Shown here: in pieces, positions 61,554 to 64,000 of the stretch | Position numbering within the stretch: position 1 is the stretch's first letter | Layout of the letters: each line of letters begins with the position of its first letter | Source: Phorcus lineatus | Taxonomy: Eukaryota > Mollusca > Gastropoda > Trochida > Trochidae | Reading direction: 5' to 3' | Assembly: GCA_921293015.1 (NCBI GenBank) | Contig: OV121081.1 | Coordinates: 76,091,022-76,155,021, forward strand | Length of the DNA stretch: 64,000 nucleotides | Translations under genes and position numbers: made by a program | The notes under the pieces: generated by a model | Told to the model about the DNA's origin: nothing | Seen by the model: the letters and a program-made list of their open reading frames with translations, nothing else | Database searches by the model: none

Positions 61554-62640
61554 GTGCCAAGGAAAGGTCAAGTTAGAGGTGAATTAAATTCCTATTTGCG
61601 GACCTTTGAGAATCTGAAACTGCATCAGGGTGTTCTCTATAGAATAACAGACAGTGATGATAGGAAGAATAAGCAGTTAGTAATTCCTTCTCATTTGAGG
61701 AAACAGGTTCTTCAGAGTTTACACAATATGGGATATTTGGGACGTGACAGAACTTTGTCTTTAATCAGAGAAAGATTATTTTGGCCAGGAATGGCAGGAG
61801 AGACAGAGAATTGGATCAGGCAGTGTGTATCATGTTTGCACAGGAAATCAAATACAAGTTCTAGAGTACCATTAGTGAGTATCGAAACATCATATCCATT
61901 AGAACTAGTTGCCATGGATTTCTTGACTTTGGAACCTTCAAAAGGTAATTACCAACACATCTTGGTGATAACAGATAATTTTACAAAGTATTCAGTTGCT
62001 GTTCCAATTAAAACCATGACCGCTCATACAACGGCTGAAGTATTTCTGAATAACTTTGTGTATCAGTTTGGTTTCCCAGCCAGAATTCACTTGGATCAGG
62101 GTGCAAAGTTTGAAGGACGGCTAATTAAAGAGTTGTGTGCACTGACAGGTACCAATAAATCAAGAACTACACCATATCACCCAATGGGTAATGGGCAATG
62201 TGAGAGGTTTAATCGTACTCTTCTTAATATGTTAGGTACCTTAGAACCATGTCAGAAGACAGACTGGAAAGCTCATGTAGCACCCCTAGTTCATGCGTAC
62301 AATTGCACACGTCATGAAACCACTGGGTTTTCGCCGTTCTACCTAATGTATGGTCGCCACTCCAGATTACTGATTGATTTGGTGTTTGGTATTGACAGGA
62401 ATTCAGAGGAACCAAAACAGTCCTACATAAAAACTCTTTAGGAAAGATTACAGAACGCATATGATCTTGCAGCAAAACTTTCCAAGAAAGCCAAACAGAG
62501 ACAAAAGCAAAATTATGATCAGAAGGCTCGAGGAGCAACTGTTACGGTCGGCGATAGAGTATTGGTAAGAAAACTTGCTTTTGAAGGAAAACATAAACTT
62601 GCTGATAAATGGGAAGATGAGGCATTTGTTATTGAACATC
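61554..62640 (+). pseudogene. integrase region
   Basis: An HHCC zinc-binding start (LHNMGYLGRDRTLSLIRERL, then QCVSCLHRK), the core beginning VAMDFLTLEPSKGNYQHILV, and RTTPYHPMGNGQCERFNRTL near the end of the core. A basic C-terminal part follows. Confidence 0.92.
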
Positions 62641-62699
62641 CAAATTTAGACATTCCAGTCTATGTAGTCACTCCAGAAGCTGAAAGGGGGGAAGTCTAA

Positions 62700-63342
62700 A
62701 ACCATGCACAGAAACCATCTTCTTCCTGTTAGCAGCGTGGATATGGAAAATTTACATGGGCCTACACCTAAGCCAAGAAAGGTATTAAGTAAGCAAGTTA
62801 GCCAAACAAATGAGCATTCCCAGCAAGAGGAACCTGTTTTGAATATGACAGATGACGCTGAACAATCAGATAGTGCATCAGGTCTAGTAACTGTCACTGA
62901 AAATGAAGCAGTAGCTGAACAGGTTGATGATGGGTCAAGTAATTCTGGATGGGATGCTGAGGATTCAAGATCTGAATCTAATGATGTAGCTTCTGAGGCA
63001 GAGATGGAACCATTATCTCAAGAAAATGCTAAGGAAAACGACGAAGATATGGAAGAAGAGAATACCACTGTGTCAACTGAAGTTCGGAATGATTTTTCGG
63101 AATTGAACAGTTTGGAAACACAGAATCAAGTTTCAGATAATGAGCCACGGCGTTCTGGACGTCAGCGGCGTAAACCAGCGTGGCATACAAGTGGTGACTC
63201 TGTTATGGCCCATGCATTTCGTCCTCCGGAGTGGCTAGAAAAGGCAAGATTCCTGGAAAATTTGGCAACAAGTGGAACGTTCAACACCCTACCTCCTAAA
63301 CTGGCGGATGTAATGTTAACAGTGATCCAAAGTCATGGATAA
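62700..63342 (+). pseudogene. 3' acidic reading region of the element
   Basis: About 210 residues, strongly acidic in the middle (ENAKENDEDMEEENTT) and ending with a basic RRSGRQRRKPAWHTSGD segment and a helical tail. It resembles the C-terminal tail of pol found in several Gypsy elements of aquatic animals. No signal peptide or membrane helix, so it is not an envelope. Confidence 0.6.
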
Positions 63343-63375
63343 TGGCAGGGACGCCACTACTTCTGTTGGGGGTAG

Positions 63376-64000
63376 TGTGCGGCAGCATGGAATTTGTCAC
63401 CTTGCACCTGCTAAATATTGGTCCTGTGATATAACGCCCCCTCGACCCCTGGTCAAGAAAAAGCGCCAATCACCCCAACACTAGCAGGCTTGAGACCGAA
63501 CTATAGTCCCAGAGCATTACTGCCATCTGTTCTGCTTCAACTATCTTGAAATTTATATTGCAGAGTTTTTACATTTGTGTCAGTTGCAAAATTGTCATAT
63601 TGTGGTTGTGGTTATTTTACTATATATCATAAAAATGCATAAATAAAAATCAAAGAATAGAAATAGTTCATAAAAAGGATTTTATATGGTGGTAGTATTT
63701 TATAGTTTATTTATGGTGGTGGTATTCGTCAACAATCTTGATGCTTAAGGCAGCAGTGACAGTTTTTCTTGTGTCAAATTACATTGACAATGTCAGCGTT
63801 GGTTGTATAGGGTCAAGGCTTCCTTTCAGAGATCTTTGGTCAAGGTAGTGTCAGAGGTCCTAGGTCAGGGTAGTGGTATTGACAAGTTGTTTATCACATG
63901 ATCAGTTATCTGAGTATCTGATTGGTTAATTGGGCAACAGTTGTCTCTAACTCTGCACTGATGCATGTGGCACTCACTTCACATTTGGACACAGGGATTG
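63376..64000 (+). repeat. 3' LTR of the Ty3/Gypsy element (cut by window end)
   Basis: Starts TGTGCGGCAGCATGG after a short G-rich tract (GTTGGGGGTAG, likely the polypurine tract). It matches the 5' LTR from CCTTGCACCTGCTAAA onward to the right edge of the window. Confidence 0.85.

Larger units (their letters stand above)
56390..64000 (+). mobile_element. Ty3/Gypsy LTR retrotransposon, broken; right LTR cut by window end
   Basis: A fossil retroelement with the order LTR, primer-binding site, gag, protease, reverse transcriptase, RNase H, integrase, extra 3' frame, LTR. The pol order (integrase after RNase H) places it in Ty3/Gypsy (Metaviridae). All parts are present, but the coding region is interrupted by roughly half a dozen breaks, so it looks inactive. 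The compared LTR parts range from visibly diverged to identical, suggesting a fairly recent insertion. It lies about 8 kb upstream of trk exon 1. No envelope gene is recognised. Confidence 0.92.

Noticed and set aside
1-64000. Prokaryotic features (operons, Shine-Dalgarno sites, CRISPR arrays)
   Set aside because: Gene structure, splice sites and repeat content are those of an animal genome; none of these features is present.

Overview
The window looks like nuclear DNA of a lophotrochozoan animal, most likely a bivalve or other mollusc. It is AT-rich, has short coding exons with GT-AG borders separated by long introns, and carries SINEs, LINE remnants, MITE-like elements and a Ty3/Gypsy LTR retrotransposon of marine-invertebrate type. 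Species cannot be fixed from the sequence alone.

The one confident host gene is a Trk-family (neurotrophin receptor) tyrosine kinase on the minus strand. Ten coding exons can be placed between 48,265 (start codon) and 841, where the gene runs off the left edge. Joined in order they give about 597 residues: signal peptide, N-terminal cysteine cap, three leucine-rich repeats (exons of 75, 72 and 72 bp, all phase 2), C-terminal cysteine cap, two Ig domains, a low-complexity juxtamembrane exon, one transmembrane helix, an NPNY (Shc-type) motif, and the N-lobe of the kinase. The C-lobe is outside the window. All ten exons agree in phase.

Layout. 1-11,134: exons 10 to 2 with small to medium introns, which hold a hAT-like MITE, a 73-bp tandem duplication and a CRE-type palindrome. 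11,135-48,068: a 36.9-kb first intron, a patchwork of repeats. It holds a LINE 3' tail, a long poly-G run, an AT cruciform, a second MITE copy, SINE pieces, a 2.3-kb TIR element, and several diverged copies of exon-like blocks (called A, C and B here) that recur in one order and look like a decayed tandem array. 48,069-48,265: exon 1. 48,266-55,900: upstream DNA with short dispersed repeats. 55,930-56,245: a LINE C-terminal remnant. About 56,390 to the right edge: a Ty3/Gypsy element with its 5' LTR, a broken gag-pol region and the beginning of its 3' LTR.

I see no prokaryotic operon, CRISPR array, rRNA or intact tRNA gene. The most interesting items are the Trk gene itself, a possible 57-bp cassette exon that would enlarge its LRR region, the A-C-B array in intron 1, and two MITE copies with clean 8-bp target duplications.
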